Part shown: positions 36,601 through 47,170 of the stretch, piece by piece | How the letters are laid out: every line of letters begins with the position of its first letter | How positions within the stretch are numbered: position 1 is the first letter of the stretch | DNA from: Abelmoschus esculentus | Lineage: Eukaryota; Streptophyta; Magnoliopsida; Malvales; Malvaceae | Assembly: GCA_035048815.1 (NCBI GenBank) | Contig: JAUCBN010000006.1 | Location: 19,545,001-19,609,000, forward strand | Direction of reading: 5' to 3' | DNA length: 64,000 bases | The notes under the pieces: generated by a model | What the model was told of the DNA's origin: nothing | Seen by the model: the letters and a program-made list of their open reading frames with translations, nothing else | Database searches by the model: none | Translations under genes and position numbers: made by a program

Positions 36601-39206
36601 TATATACATATTAAAGCCTTTTCCAATAGAGGTTTGACTATCTTCGTTTTAACACACAGTAGTCAGTAGTCACACTGGATGCCTCCTAACGTACAATGCA
36701 TGCATTTCATAAAAAAATTTCCTTATGGGACCAAAGACAGGTTACCCAGAGTAGGAGAGATTATACGGTGAACTTTGTTCACCACGTCATTCATGGTCCA
36801 AGTAATCAGGACCGTTGATTTTTAAATAACCATCTAATAACTACCCATCCACTAAGTCCATGTAGGAAAGAGGTGATGATTCACTTGAAAAAAAATTAAG
36901 ATCAACGGTCTTGATTATTTTGGACCATAGATGACGTGGTGAACAGGATTCACCGTATAATTTTTCCCCAGAGTAGACAAGTAACGCTAGCTAGTAATAG
37001 TATTTTTACTATTAATAGTTTAATTAGAACCAATTAGAATTAATGAAAAATAATACTAATAATTACCACAATGAAAACTAATGCAAAACAATAATAATAG
37101 TAATAGTAATACAGTCTGATTTTTTTGTACTTTTTAACTTCTTGTCGAATGAAAAACCTAAACATTTAATTTCAATGCATCTGTTTTATAAAAATAAGTC
37201 TTAGTTCTATACAAATGAGATACTGAATAACTTTTTGTTGGGTTGTCAAGTGAATTTTTTTTATATTTTTTGTAGGACTGATGTTGAAATAGAAGATCAT
37301 TATTTTGTGATTGTAATTACTCGAAATAATACTAAAAATTATTCGATAAGTTTAGCATGTTTATGATAATTTTGTGATTTGGTCATGCTTAGTTGACTTA
37401 ATTCAAAGGCTAGATAGAAAAAAAAACGTTAAAGAGCTACCTTATTATGTTGGTGTTGGTGTGGTTTCCTTTACTATGTTTGGCAGGAACGAAACAAGCG
37501 TATGCATGATAGATCCTCAAGGAAGTTTTAAATTAAACATGATATTTGCTTGAAACTTCTTGGTTGCATGCTTACACTAGATTCATCCGGTTTATAATCT
37601 GAGTGAGATATTGTATAGTTTTTTTTTTCTTATTATTTTAAAATTGGTTTGTTCGTTAATTTTCCTACGTCATTCTTTTTAAATAAATAAAATTTTAACT
37701 ATTTATATAAAAAAATTACTGATAACTCAAACCATATTTAAAGTCTTATAACTCAACTACCACTGCACTCTAATATCCAAAACTAAGTCTTTTAAAAGCA
37801 AAGGCGGCCATCATTCATGCAAAAAAAACCAACAAGAAGACAAGATACAAGGGGGAGATATAAAAAAACATCAGACAAAAAAATTCCAAAACTAAGTCTT
37901 ACTTTACTATATTTTTCTCTCGTCTCATATCTAATATAGACACACTGAATTTTGTCATATCAATGATATAAATTTTATACAAATAAATATATCGATAAGA
38001 TTTGCTCTGATCAATGATAAAACGATAAAGATTTATATATCAAGAATTAAAGCTATATATAATAGTTTTAAAATATCTCACTTATAAGTTATGTGAAACT
38101 CTAAAAGATAAGAAACATTCTTGTAATCATATTTAGTATCTTTTCGGATCTCGTACTAAAAATTATTAAATATTGAATTTTAAAATTTAATCTTAATTTT
38201 TTATCTTAAATTTTAAATTCTATGTCTTAAAAAATACATCTTATTTATAATTTTTTAAACTCTAACCACAACCTTAAATTTTAAATTCTAAACTCACTAT
38301 TTTAAAATGGATGTAAATCGCCTGCCCCCTCTCTATGCCTTCATTTATGTTCCACTTTAAATTAGAGGGTTTAGGGGTTTTAGGTTAGGGGTTTTAGTTA
38401 GGGTTTAGGGAAGTAGGGTGTATTTTTTGGGGTGTATAGTTTAGGATTTAAGATATAAAAAAAGTGCTTAGGTTTAAAATATTTTTTTAAAAAAAATTTA
38501 AAGAAGGCATGAAATGAGACAAAAAAATATAGATATTTTTTGTTCTTTTAAAGATAAAAATATAATAAAATAGTAAACAATTTACGAGCCTAAAGTCCCT
38601 GAGAGAAGTGAAAAGGCACCTCCAAGGACGTTTAAACATATACAAATTTGACTCAGTTTTTGGGGACTGAACCCAGTGAATACTAATTCGCATGCCACTC
38701 GACCAGTAGCATTAATGCGGTAAATCAGATGCATGCCCATCATTTCCACATGTAAAAGATGTTTTAGATTGGATACTTTTCCCTATCCATAAGTTAATAA
38801 CCATAAGTATTCCCCCAAGTAAAAAACTAATGAAAATCCCCAGACTTTCCCTAAAATCTCATCTCATTTATAGCAATTTTAAGGTGGCAGGCTCATGAAA
38901 CAAAGCGATCCCTTTCTCTTGTTCAACGTGCCAATTCTTAAACCATGAACAATTTATATGGTAACATGGATGGATCAAAAGAAACAAACCATAAGAAGCA
39001 GATTAAGGAAACATATGTTACCAGGAATCTGAGGAGTATTCAGTGAGCTTCCCTTTGGTAGAGAAAACAATCAAAGCAACATCAGCATCGCAGAGAACAG
39101 AGATTTCATGGGCTTTCTTCAACAGACCAGACCTTCTCTTGGAGAAGGTGACTTGCCTGTTGATCTTGTTTTCGATTCTCTTTAGCTGAACCCTCCCCCT
39201 CCCCAT
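33683..39206 (-). CDS. FUL: MADS-box transcription factor, FRUITFULL/AP1 subfamily, 8 exons
   Basis: Type II (MIKC) MADS protein that binds CArG boxes as dimers or tetramers. FUL-type genes act in meristem identity, flowering and fruit development. Minus-strand exons: 39206-39022, 35101-35023, 34678-34614, 34528-34429, 34342-34301, 34137-34096, 34022-33919 and 33776-33683; 236 residues. Exon lengths (185, 79, 65, 100, 42, 42) are the classic MIKC set. MADS domain 1-60 (MGRGRVQLKRIENKINRQVT then FSKRRSGLLKKAHEISVLCD); K domain about 88-171 (HYMGEDLENLSLRELQNLEQ; NQLMFESISELQKK); C-terminus with the paleoAP1/FUL motif LPPWMI at 228-233. There is no farnesylation box, so it is FUL-like rather than AP1-like. 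The 3.9 kb first intron carries a TRIM retroelement and a MITE. First introns of this family often hold regulatory elements, so both insertions could matter. AGL79-type is an alternative within the subfamily. Confidence 0.93.
35443..36549 (+). mobile_element. TRIM-type non-autonomous LTR retroelement in the MADS first intron
   Basis: Two 301-base long terminal repeats, 35443-35743 and 36249-36549, both start TGTCACGG and end CCCGTGACA and differ at two positions by eye (ttggga/ttgaga and gggcgaa/gggcaaa). Directly after the left LTR is a primer-binding site tggtatcagagc (35746-35757), matching the 3' end of initiator methionine tRNA. Directly before the right LTR is a purine-rich tract (ggtgggggaga). 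The four bases atat flank both ends. The 505-base interior has no gag or pol coding capacity but holds three tandem copies of a 56-base unit. This is the anatomy of a terminal-repeat retrotransposon in miniature, mobilised in trans. LTR near-identity means a recent insertion. It is oriented opposite to the host gene. Confidence 0.93.
35947..36115 (+). repeat. Three tandem 56-base units inside the TRIM element
   Basis: The unit starts aatgggacaccttg at 35947, 36003 and 36059 and continues with tctaagtggcgag, then ggccatgaggtggttg. The copies differ at a few positions. They lie in the internal region between primer-binding site and polypurine tract. Confidence 0.9.
36755..36966. mobile_element. 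Mutator-type MITE in the MADS first intron
   Basis: A 212-base element with long terminal inverted repeats: the left end GAGAGATTATACGGTGAA continues ttgttcaccacgtcat..atggtcca and reads back from the right end as GAAAAATTATACGGTGAA. The matched arms are about 70 bases. It is flanked by a perfect 10-base duplication cccagagtag (36745-36754 and 36967-36976), the length expected for Mutator-like elements (9-11). There is no coding capacity. Confidence 0.88.
36977..39021 (-). other. Remainder of the MADS first intron
   Basis: AT-rich intron sequence. At about 38340-38460 is a run of TTTAGGG-like units (tagggtttagggaagtaggg), a degenerate telomere-type repeat. A short frame at 38487-38693 contains poly-purine text with no homology. 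No regulatory motif is called. Confidence 0.5.
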
Positions 39207-40225
39207 GCTGATAAAACAAGTTAAATCGAAGAACTAAAAGAAGCCAGAAACAGAATCCAGGGAGCTTAAAGAAGAAAGGAGATTGGTAGCCTATATGAAA
39301 TATGTCTTTGTTTTTCTCTTTGTAGTTCCCTTATCATCTCTTTCTGCTGCTGGCCAAGTTCTTTGAGAGAAATGCGCAGGAGGAGACTTGGTGCAATATG
39401 CTGTGTGTGTGTATATATATGTATATCTGGAAAGAGAGAGGATATGAGATTTGGGATGTTGAGAGAAAAGGGTGGTTTTTGATAAACAAGAGTGGTTTCG
39501 TCAAAAGAGTTGTCGATCTTCCATTGGCTGAAACGTCTGCAACAGCTATTATTAAATGGAAAAGATACATTTTATTCTTTTCTACCTATCTCCTTATAAT
39601 TCCAACTCCAATTCCCATTTTATGAAACAAAACCCGCATCCCAACAGATGTTAGTGTGTTGGTATTGGATCCTCTTTCAGCCCATTTTATGATTCCAACA
39701 ACAAAAGTGTTCTTTGAAGGGATGTCCAACACTCAGAATCTGACACGGCTTGGATGGGTACTGCTAGGACTAGGACTAGGAGAAGCATGTTGGGAAATTT
39801 GGAGATGTAGGAAGCAAAAGTAGAAGAAAGGTAGAAACTTTATCGATTCATATTTTAAATGTCCCATTTAAAATATGAATCTCAAGAGTACTGATTTTTT
39901 AATCAGAAAACTATAAAATTAACTTATTACAAATCATGCTTCATTTTATTATTGATCTAAATCCGTCTTCATCAACTGTAAATGTGACAAATAGATTGAA
40001 TCATGCTTAAACACTTTCTATTTTATAAAAGAACAGGTACTCTGGTTCCAGTGGATTTCTCTTGTGCTGATGTCTTTCAGGAAAATTATACTCAGCTCCA
40101 TTTTTGAAAGGTTGTCTGATATGGAACCTCAATAGTTTTAGTTGAAGGTCAACGTTGACATCATAGAACTTGGCTCAGGTTACCATGTTTGTGCCCTCAT
40201 TCATGCTATAATATGTCTTAGCCAG
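39207..40225. promoter_or_regulatory. Upstream region of the MADS gene
   Basis: Leader and promoter of the minus-strand MADS gene. A GT/AT microsatellite (tgtgtgtgtgtatatatatg, then tatat) lies at about 39401-39426 on the plus strand, within the first 220 bases upstream of the ATG. No TATA box could be assigned with confidence. Confidence 0.35.
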
Positions 40226-40356
40226 GTTTCATTTGCTGGCTGAATTTGATGATGCTAAGCGGAGCTGTCTTAAACGCCTTGCCGGCCACAATGAGCGGCG
40301 GAGAAAACCTCAAGTTGGTATTTACTCAGGGAGAACTGAAAGTCTACAATATAATG
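40226..40356 (+). pseudogene. Solitary SBP-box exon (SPL family, second exon)
   Basis: A 131-base open segment with an acceptor (ccag) before it and a donor (gtactt) after it encodes FHLLAEFDDAKRSCLKRLAG then HNERRRKPQ and IYSGRTESLQYN. This is the second half of the SBP DNA-binding domain, covering the second zinc site and the nuclear localisation signal. In SPL genes an intron falls at exactly this point, just before Phe-His. One change from consensus is seen: Leu where KRSCRKRLAGHN has Arg. I could find neither the first SBP exon (with the first zinc site) upstream nor any downstream SPL exon, so this is an orphan exon. It is either a remnant of a lost SPL gene or a captured piece. It could be an active gene only if exon 1 lies in the upstream 1 kb in a form I failed to see. 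Confidence 0.75.
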
Positions 40357-41226
40357 GTACTTCCATGGAACTTTATAGCATATTAACATAAAAACGGAAG
40401 CTTTTTTTCGAGGCTAAAACTCAGTAGATTCTCTGGTATCTGCATTTAAGCTATCTTGTTTACGGATACAAAACATGTAGATGTTTTGAGTGGTGTCGCA
40501 TGACATGTTGCTTGCCCATAGTGTGAGACACGGGAATTTTTAGCTTTAACAAAACTTTCATGTCTTTGGAGAGTCCCTGAAGGATCAAATTTTTTTATAC
40601 CCATGCCTGGATACAGGTCATCAAGAAAGATAAGAGTTGGAATATTTTGCATGTCTTGACAAAGGAGTGAGCTTATGTTTTTTACTTCTAGTCTAATAAT
40701 TTACCTTGCATGTTGATACCACACAAGGAGTGTTCCGGCAAACTCTTTGCCGTCTTCGTTAGCGCAAGGAAAAACCAAAAGTGGGAGCAAATTTCGACGG
40801 TAAAACAAAACTATGCTTCCTAATCCTGTCGAAATGTCCATCCCAAGGAATAGGATAGATTAGATTTTTCCATGGACGGGAAAACAACAAGAGAAAAACG
40901 ACACTCCAACAAGGCCGAACTTCTTGGAAGTTGCAAACATCCTATCCTATCCAATCTTATTTAGTATTCAATTTCAGACCAACAACATTTAAATGAAATC
41001 AAACCGAACCTAAAACCAAATGAAATGCAATCATCTCAAGTAAATAGTATGCTAACCGAAAGTCCACGACAATACATAACCCAGGATTTTCTTAGTGTTC
41101 TCTAAGCTCGGTAAATTTCATCAAATATAATATAACATACATGTATCTCTCCCTCCAACCTCAAAAAGAAAAGTTTTAAGCTTTTATGGAAACAACATCG
41201 GCCGGTAGCCTAGTGAATGATGTGCT
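40357..41226. other. Spacer before the RGP gene 3' end
   Basis: Contains an unrecognised 68-codon minus frame (40446-40652) and the 3' untranslated region of the RGP gene. Nothing else is supported. Confidence 0.4.
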
Positions 41227-43037
41227 TTACTTGGCAGCAGCATTAGGCAACCCTGATGGGTTCAGTTCATCCCATGCTTCGATCCATGTCACCATAGCAT
41301 CGGCAAGCTTGTTGAAGTAGTCATCAACCTTACCGAGTTTAGACTTGACTTGCTTGGAGATCTCGATGTAGCATTTCTGAACTGTGGTGCAGTCCTTTGG
41401 AAGGGTGACAGATTGGAAGAACGGGATCAACTCTTCCTGCCAGTAGATCCCCTTGTATTCTTTCTTAAGATTCACAAACGGGTTGCTCGCCTTGCTGTGC
41501 CAAATGTAAGGCAGTCCGGTCTTCACTCCCAATCCGAGGTGATCACAAATAACCTGTGCATTGGAACAGTGCAGGTTAACGAGAAAGCTTATCGATAGCA
41601 AAGAAGATCCAGGTAAACACTAGCATGATAAAAACAAGACCTTGGTACACCAGCCAGCCCACATATCATCGTATCGTCCGATCGGCTGACCATCTCCCAT
41701 GAGTCCAAAGTACATTGCCGGGCCAATCAAATCCCGGTTAAATGCCAGGTTCATCCCGCACATGGGGAAGAGGGTTCCCTTCGGAATCGACATAACAGCA
41801 TCAACGTACCTGATAGGAATTCGGCATTAGATTTAGACATCATTTCAATGAGTAGTACATATGAAGCACACGATGTGAAGGGTTATATATGTATATATAC
41901 ACACACCTGGTGTTCCTCTCAAGTGGCTTGACAAGCTGGGTTGGGGCATCATAATCCGGGATGTTGAGCCAGAGACCGTGAGACACGGCAGTGGGAACAC
42001 CCTCACGTAGACTGAAAGGGTAGCCACGAACAAAGTCTGCACCATCTCGGTACGGGTCATAAAGAGTGTTGAAGAAAAATGGAGTGGATGGACAAAGGAG
42101 GTTCTTTATGTGCTGCTCCAATGCATTGATATCTTTGCCGGATGGATCTTTAGCAACCTGTAAAACCGAGAACCACCTCAAACACCAGACGACTATATGC
42201 AAACATTTTGCAGTCAGATCTCATGAAAGTGCATCAAAACAACTAAATCTAAAGAACATCATAATCTTTCAAAGATTTACAAATCAAACATGAAAACAGA
42301 AAGGAACATGTTTCAATACACTGGTGGTAAGTGATAAAAATATGAACAAATCGAAGCATGAATTGAATTTAAAAATACCATGAAACACAGATCAAAGGAT
42401 GTTATGGGCTAAACGGAAGAAAGTGTAATTTAAAAAGTATACACAAAAAGCAACAATTGCAGATCCAAATAGAAAATCAAAGATGGAGAAATCCCACCAA
42501 ATTACATTAAAAAGAAAAGGCAAGTCAAGATCTGAACTTCCATGCCCTTAAGATCAAAATATCACATCAAGATCCAAATTTCAAAACCCGCGTGCAAAAT
42601 AGGATTCCAAAAATTGGGTCAAACCCAGATCTCCAAGATGAAGACTTTTTCCTCTTAAAAAACAGATTCAAAATTCAAAATTCAAGAATAGAGAGTAAAG
42701 AGAAGAGTGTTAAGCTTACAAAGCAATCATCGTCAATGGTGTAGATGTACTTCTTCTTGGAGACCATGTACCCAAAGCACCTACAAGCAGAGTCCTTGAA
42801 AGAGATACACGAAGCCTTTGGCCCCAGAATCCTGTTGATGTCGTTCCTGTTGTAGAGCTCATAATCGAAACCTTCTGGGACTTTGATGACCTTGGAAGGA
42901 TCACCGTCTTGAACAATGATGAGATGGTAAGGCTGGAAAAAGGGTCTCCACATCTCCAAAAAGTCCAAGTTCCTGATGGTTGGGATGACAATGTCGAGCT
43001 CATCTTTCAAGAGTGGAGTCGGTGAGACGGTCGCCAT
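41227..43037 (-). CDS. RGP: UDP-arabinopyranose mutase (reversibly glycosylated polypeptide), 4 exons
   Basis: Interconverts UDP-arabinopyranose and UDP-arabinofuranose for cell-wall polymers; the family is cytosolic and Golgi-associated and self-glycosylates on an Arg. Minus-strand exons 43037-42720, 42157-41907, 41809-41641 and 41553-41227 give 354 residues, normal for plant RGP1/2. Marks seen: LDIVIPTIRNLDFLEMWRPF at 14-33, IIVQDGDPSK, ELYNRNDINRILG, the DDD metal/UDP-sugar motif at 102-104 (YIYTIDDDCF) ending exon 1, FVRGYPFSLREG with the self-glycosylated Arg region, NIPDYDAPTQLVKPLERN, MCGMNLAFNRDLIGPAMYFG, MWAGWC and YIWHSKASNPF. No family residue is missing. The ATG chosen is preceded by a leader of normal plant type and gives the usual short N-terminus. 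It lies close to the Pack-MULE (189 bases upstream of its ATG), so that insertion sits in its promoter. Confidence 0.96.
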
Positions 43038-43225
43038 TGGATAACAAACTTGGACTTTTCAGATCAAAAACAGAGGAGAGCGGATGGGAAAGGGGAAATC
43101 GAGGGGTTTGTATAGGGGATGACGTTTTAATTGGAAACTACGGAAAACAGCTCGACTATTTTCATTGTCGACATTTTGGGGGGTAAGTTTATTAACGGGT
43201 AAAGTTTTAGAAGAGGTTTATTTTA

Positions 43226-44434
43226 GGGTAAATTATATAAATGGTCCTCCGATTATACTTTAGTTTTTTTTATATTCTTTGATTATGAAAGGTTATAAAT
43301 TGGTCCATTGACTATCTTTTTTGTCACAAAGTGGTCCACTGCCGTTAAAAAAGTAATATGAGTCTTATGTGGACGTTAAAATGCTGAGTAAGCAGTTCAT
43401 GTGGCATCCCAATCCCTTTAATCCCAACACTCTAAAGAATTGGGATTCATAAACCCTAATTTTAGAAACCCTAAAATCTTCTTCCCCATAAATTTTAGTT
43501 TCAAATTTCTTGGATCGATGTCTAAATTCGTTGGTGCGGCGAAACCAGTCCATCCAGCCAAGATATTAACTCCCGGAGCAATTACATCTGGTTTGAGAAT
43601 CTCTAGTGTCAAATGGTTCAGACCTCGGCTTGAAAAGACTGCAACCTTTGGAGTTGGCGGTGAAGGGCCAATCACTGTTCCACGGAACAAAATTGTAGCC
43701 GTTAAAAACTGACTCATTTTAACATACTTTCGTATCTCATCAGCGGCTAATGAGATGAGCATCCGCGAGGAGTTCTTCACCACTCTCAGCAGTGTTTACC
43801 AGTATCATTCCTAGCCCACTAGCGAGCTTTACTACAGCTCCTTTTTCGACTCTAGCATTCCTTTCTTTATCGCACACAACGATTTTGCCTTGAACCTTGG
43901 ATGGACTTATACTCCCAATATAACAATACCTATTTCCAACATCACCAGCATAAACCAAACGAACCTTGTAATCAGGTAAAGGGAGACCGTAGTATAGTGA
44001 AACCCACCAAAAGTCCTATTATCTTCGAGAACCACATCGACCAAAAAATTTTGGTCTATCGTGAAAGCCCCGACGGTAAGAATCTGAGATCAACATCCAA
44101 TCCACAAGCACATTTCAGAATCTCCCTTAAAGACTTCATCTTCACTCAAAAAATTTGAAACTAAAATTTAAGGGGAAGAAGATTTTAGGGATTTCTAAAA
44201 TTAGGTTTTATGAATCCTAATTCTTTAAAATGTTGGATTAAAGGGATTGAGATGCCACATGGACTGCTTACTCAGCATTTTAACGTCCACGTAAGACTCT
44301 CGTTACTTTTTTAACGGCAGTGGACCACTTTGTGACAAAAAAGATAGTCAGTGGACCACTTTATAATTTTTCATAGTCAAGGAATATAAAAAAAAACTGA
44401 GATATAATCGGGGAACCATTTATGTAGTTTACCC
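43226..44434. mobile_element. Pack-MULE carrying a subtilase fragment
   Basis: A 1209-base element with terminal inverted repeats of about 287 bases: 43226-43512 and 44148-44434. The ends read GGGTAAATTATATAAATGG and, from the right, GGGTAAACTACATAAATGG, the GGGTAAA start common to plant Mutator-like elements. A perfect 9-base target duplication TTTATTTTA flanks it (43217-43225 and 44435-44443). Between the arms lie about 635 bases of a host subtilisin-like protease gene and no transposase. TIR length, target duplication size and captured host exon together define a Pack-MULE. The arms are clearly alike but have diverged at a fair number of positions, so it is not brand new. It lies directly upstream of the RGP gene. 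Confidence 0.94.
43513..44147 (-). pseudogene. Captured subtilisin-like protease (SBT1-type) fragment
   Basis: Minus strand. First part: VRLVYAGDVGNRYCYIGSI, SKVQGKIVVCDKERNARVEK and SGLGMILVNTAESGEELLAD, which is the protease-associated (PA) insert region of plant subtilases. After a small deletion and frame change (near 43735-43750, where homologs read PATMVGQ), the second part continues ADEIRKYVKMSQFLTATILF, RGTVIGPSPPTPKVAVFSSR and LKPDVIAPGVNILAGWTGF. The catalytic Asp, His and Ser segments (including GTSMSCPHVSG) are all outside the captured piece, so no protease can be made. Stops and a frameshift break it further. About 200 bases at the 44147 end look like more diverged captured sequence (LPDYKVRLVY preceded by a stop-containing frame). 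Confidence 0.88.
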
Positions 44435-44443
44435 TTTATTTTA

Positions 44444-46560
44444 ACTATGGAAGTATCTTAAAATGTTTATATTAACTAAATTTTTACGAATCATATTAAT
44501 TAAATTTTTAAAAGTTATCAAATAAATATTAAATTTTAAATTTTATTATGAAATGAGTATTATTTATTAAATCTAGATTAAAAAAATAGATTAGAGATTT
44601 GAGATTCAAATGTAGAATAAAAACTAATATGAACACGATGACTCAAATTTAAACAAAAATCTAAAGCAATCAAATTAAAATTGATCTTAAATTTTAATTT
44701 TCTCCGAATTGAATGAACTCAAACCGATATTACTTAAACTAAAGACAACCCAAAAATAAAGAATCGAGGTTTAAATAAGGAAAAACAATAATAACGTGAA
44801 TCGCGCAACTCACAAAATATTTAAATATATTTTATATAAAGTGATATATGGTATAAAAAATCTAACTTCACCTAAAAATCCAACCGAAAACAATTGATTT
44901 CCTATTAACCTAACACAAAATCAATTGACTCAATATTGATAGAGTAGAAAATTAATCCAATAAAATATTAATTAATTTAACCTAATATTCTGATCAAAAT
45001 TACCATAAACCAAATTAAATCGAACTAAACATAAATAGATATAATTAGACTCAAAATTATCTAAATAAAACCCAAATCAAATGACTTATTACCATCTACA
45101 GTTATATGTCATTAACAATTTAATTTTTTTTTTGAAAAAGTCATTAACAATTTAACAATGAGTTAATTGAGCATCTTATATAAAATATCAATTATTATAA
45201 AATAATCATTAAAATTTAAAAAATTTATATAATAATTATTGAAGTATTTACTTATTATATAATAATAAAATTATTATTTAATTACAAAAATGTTATTAAA
45301 CTAATTATTTATTACAAATATCATTGAAGTATTTAATTGTTATATGATATTTATTATAAATAATACTCTAAATTTTTATTATCGATTTGGAAATATTTTA
45401 TTTCGAAAATCACTTTAAATGAATGAATAGTTTTAGTTTCCAAAAGTATTTATTGAAAAAAGGTTTTAATTGTTTTCATTTGGAATATTTTTTTGAAAAA
45501 ATAAAAGCTCTTAATTTTTTTATTCAAATGTTTTTAAACAGAGTTTTGAAATTAATAGCAATTTTTGTAGCATAACCCGTAATAATTAATTATTTTGTAA
45601 TATTAAATAGTAAATTTATTATGTTATAACATTTACAAAGTTCAATAACTATATCATAACATTTATAAAATTTAAGGATAATTTTGTAATAACTACTGCA
45701 TTAATTTAGTTACTCAGTTAACTCGTCGTTAGACTATTAATGATATCTAATGATTTTATACATATTTTATAATAAATTCAAAGTTTAGTATATATTTTAT
45801 AATTTTTAAAAATTTGATTATTAAAATAAATATTTTAAAATTATTTAATGATCATATGTGAACTTTACTTTTAATTAATCGGATAAAACATAATAGTATT
45901 TTAAAATTATTGAAGTTTATTTTTAATTAATCGGATAAAATAAGATATAAAAAAGATACAGAGAATTTTTGTTCTGAAATTGTAGCGTAAAATCGTAGAC
46001 AGGACATTGCTGCGTCTGCAATGCAAGATCATAAACGCGGGTGAGTATTTCAAAGTCACCTGTGGGGACGGTGGACGTGTGTGAATGCACCCAAGAACAC
46101 ATGGAGGTCAAGAATTTTGTTTTTATCCCATCATTGCTGTCGGATTCTTGCAAAAGAAGAGGAAAATAAAAGAGACAGAACTTGAAAGAACTGAATACTT
46201 GATCTTTGTCACCGTCTGTATCTTTTTACATCATAAATACCACATGAACCACTACTTATGATGAACTAGGATCAAAGGAAAGGTATGGATGCTTTAACGG
46301 GTGAAAAAGTGTCCAACTTGCCTTCCAACTTCCAACCATATCGGCTCCCCGTGTTGGATCGAGCACTCGCCCTGCCTCCATATCCTGTGGGACTGATAGA
46401 GAATCATTCTATTTGTAGTGAACTATTCTTAGAGAATCATGTCTTGCTATTTGTATGACCCTCCACATGCACGAGAACAGAATTCAACATATCCGTATCA
46501 AACACATCATTCTATTTGAAGTTCCCGGCTCAGTGTTACACTATCTAACGTTCATTTCAT
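44444..46560. other. Long AT-rich spacer
   Basis: More than 2 kb of very AT-rich DNA with many short TTATTA/AATAAT words; gtcattaacaatttaa occurs twice at about 45108-45158. No coding sequence. The minus-strand frame at 45923-46153 has no recognisable family. Confidence 0.5.
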
Positions 46561-46572
46561 CCATCTATAGTT

Positions 46573-47170
46573 ATAGGGGAGAGAGAAGAGGCTTGGGAAC
46601 TCGGATGATAATTTGACAGACCTTGAGCATGGGGATGCTATACCGGTGAAATCGGATTTCCTTCTGTTTCATGTCATATATTAACTGATCTCTTGGAACT
46701 TTCAGGCTGCAAATGTGAGTTTCACCAGAGTACTTTCACTTGTATGTGGCTGGAATTTGGCATTTGTTTGTTGTTATGTAGTGCCATCAACATGGGAATT
46801 TTGGGAATTTTTAACAGATAACCATATGACAGGCAAAGCCTGATGCAGGGAAGCTCATATTAGCAACTATTGCTCTCTTGAGTGCTTCCACTTCAAGCAT
46901 ACTGATTGTATGTATCCTTTCTGACTACTTATATCAGTTCTCTCGATTTTATGGATATACCAAAAGAAAGGGAACCTGAGATGTAGATGGTTAAACTGAT
47001 TCATGTTCTACAGCCCAAGTTTGGAGGGAAGAGAATCGATATTGTCTCGGGGGATATCAGAACACCAGAACAGAAAGCTAGCTGAAGCATTAGCTGCGGC
47101 CATACTAGAGATTTTTCTGATGGTTATAATCGGGTACAAACAGTTTCTATTGATATGCTATGTATAAGAC
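46573..47170 (+). other. Possible small two-helix membrane protein gene or remnant, unrecognised
   Basis: I do not recognise this. Three or four short open segments sit between good splice signals. About 46573-46646 reads LGNSDDNLTDLEHGDAIP before gtgaaa. 46833-46907 reads AKPDAGKLILATIALLSAST then SSILI (hydrophobic, between an acceptor and gtatgt). 47014-47085 reads PKFGGKRIDIVSGDIRTPEQ and a stop. In a second frame immediately after, LAEALAAAILEIFLMVIIGY is another membrane-like helix, as if one base had been lost near 47070. Phases of the two main segments join cleanly. No start codon or upstream exon was found. Either a decayed gene or a poorly modelled small membrane protein. Confidence 0.35.

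Noticed and set aside
40446..40652. 68-codon minus frame near the SBP exon
   Set aside because: No homology and no splice context linking it to a neighbouring gene.
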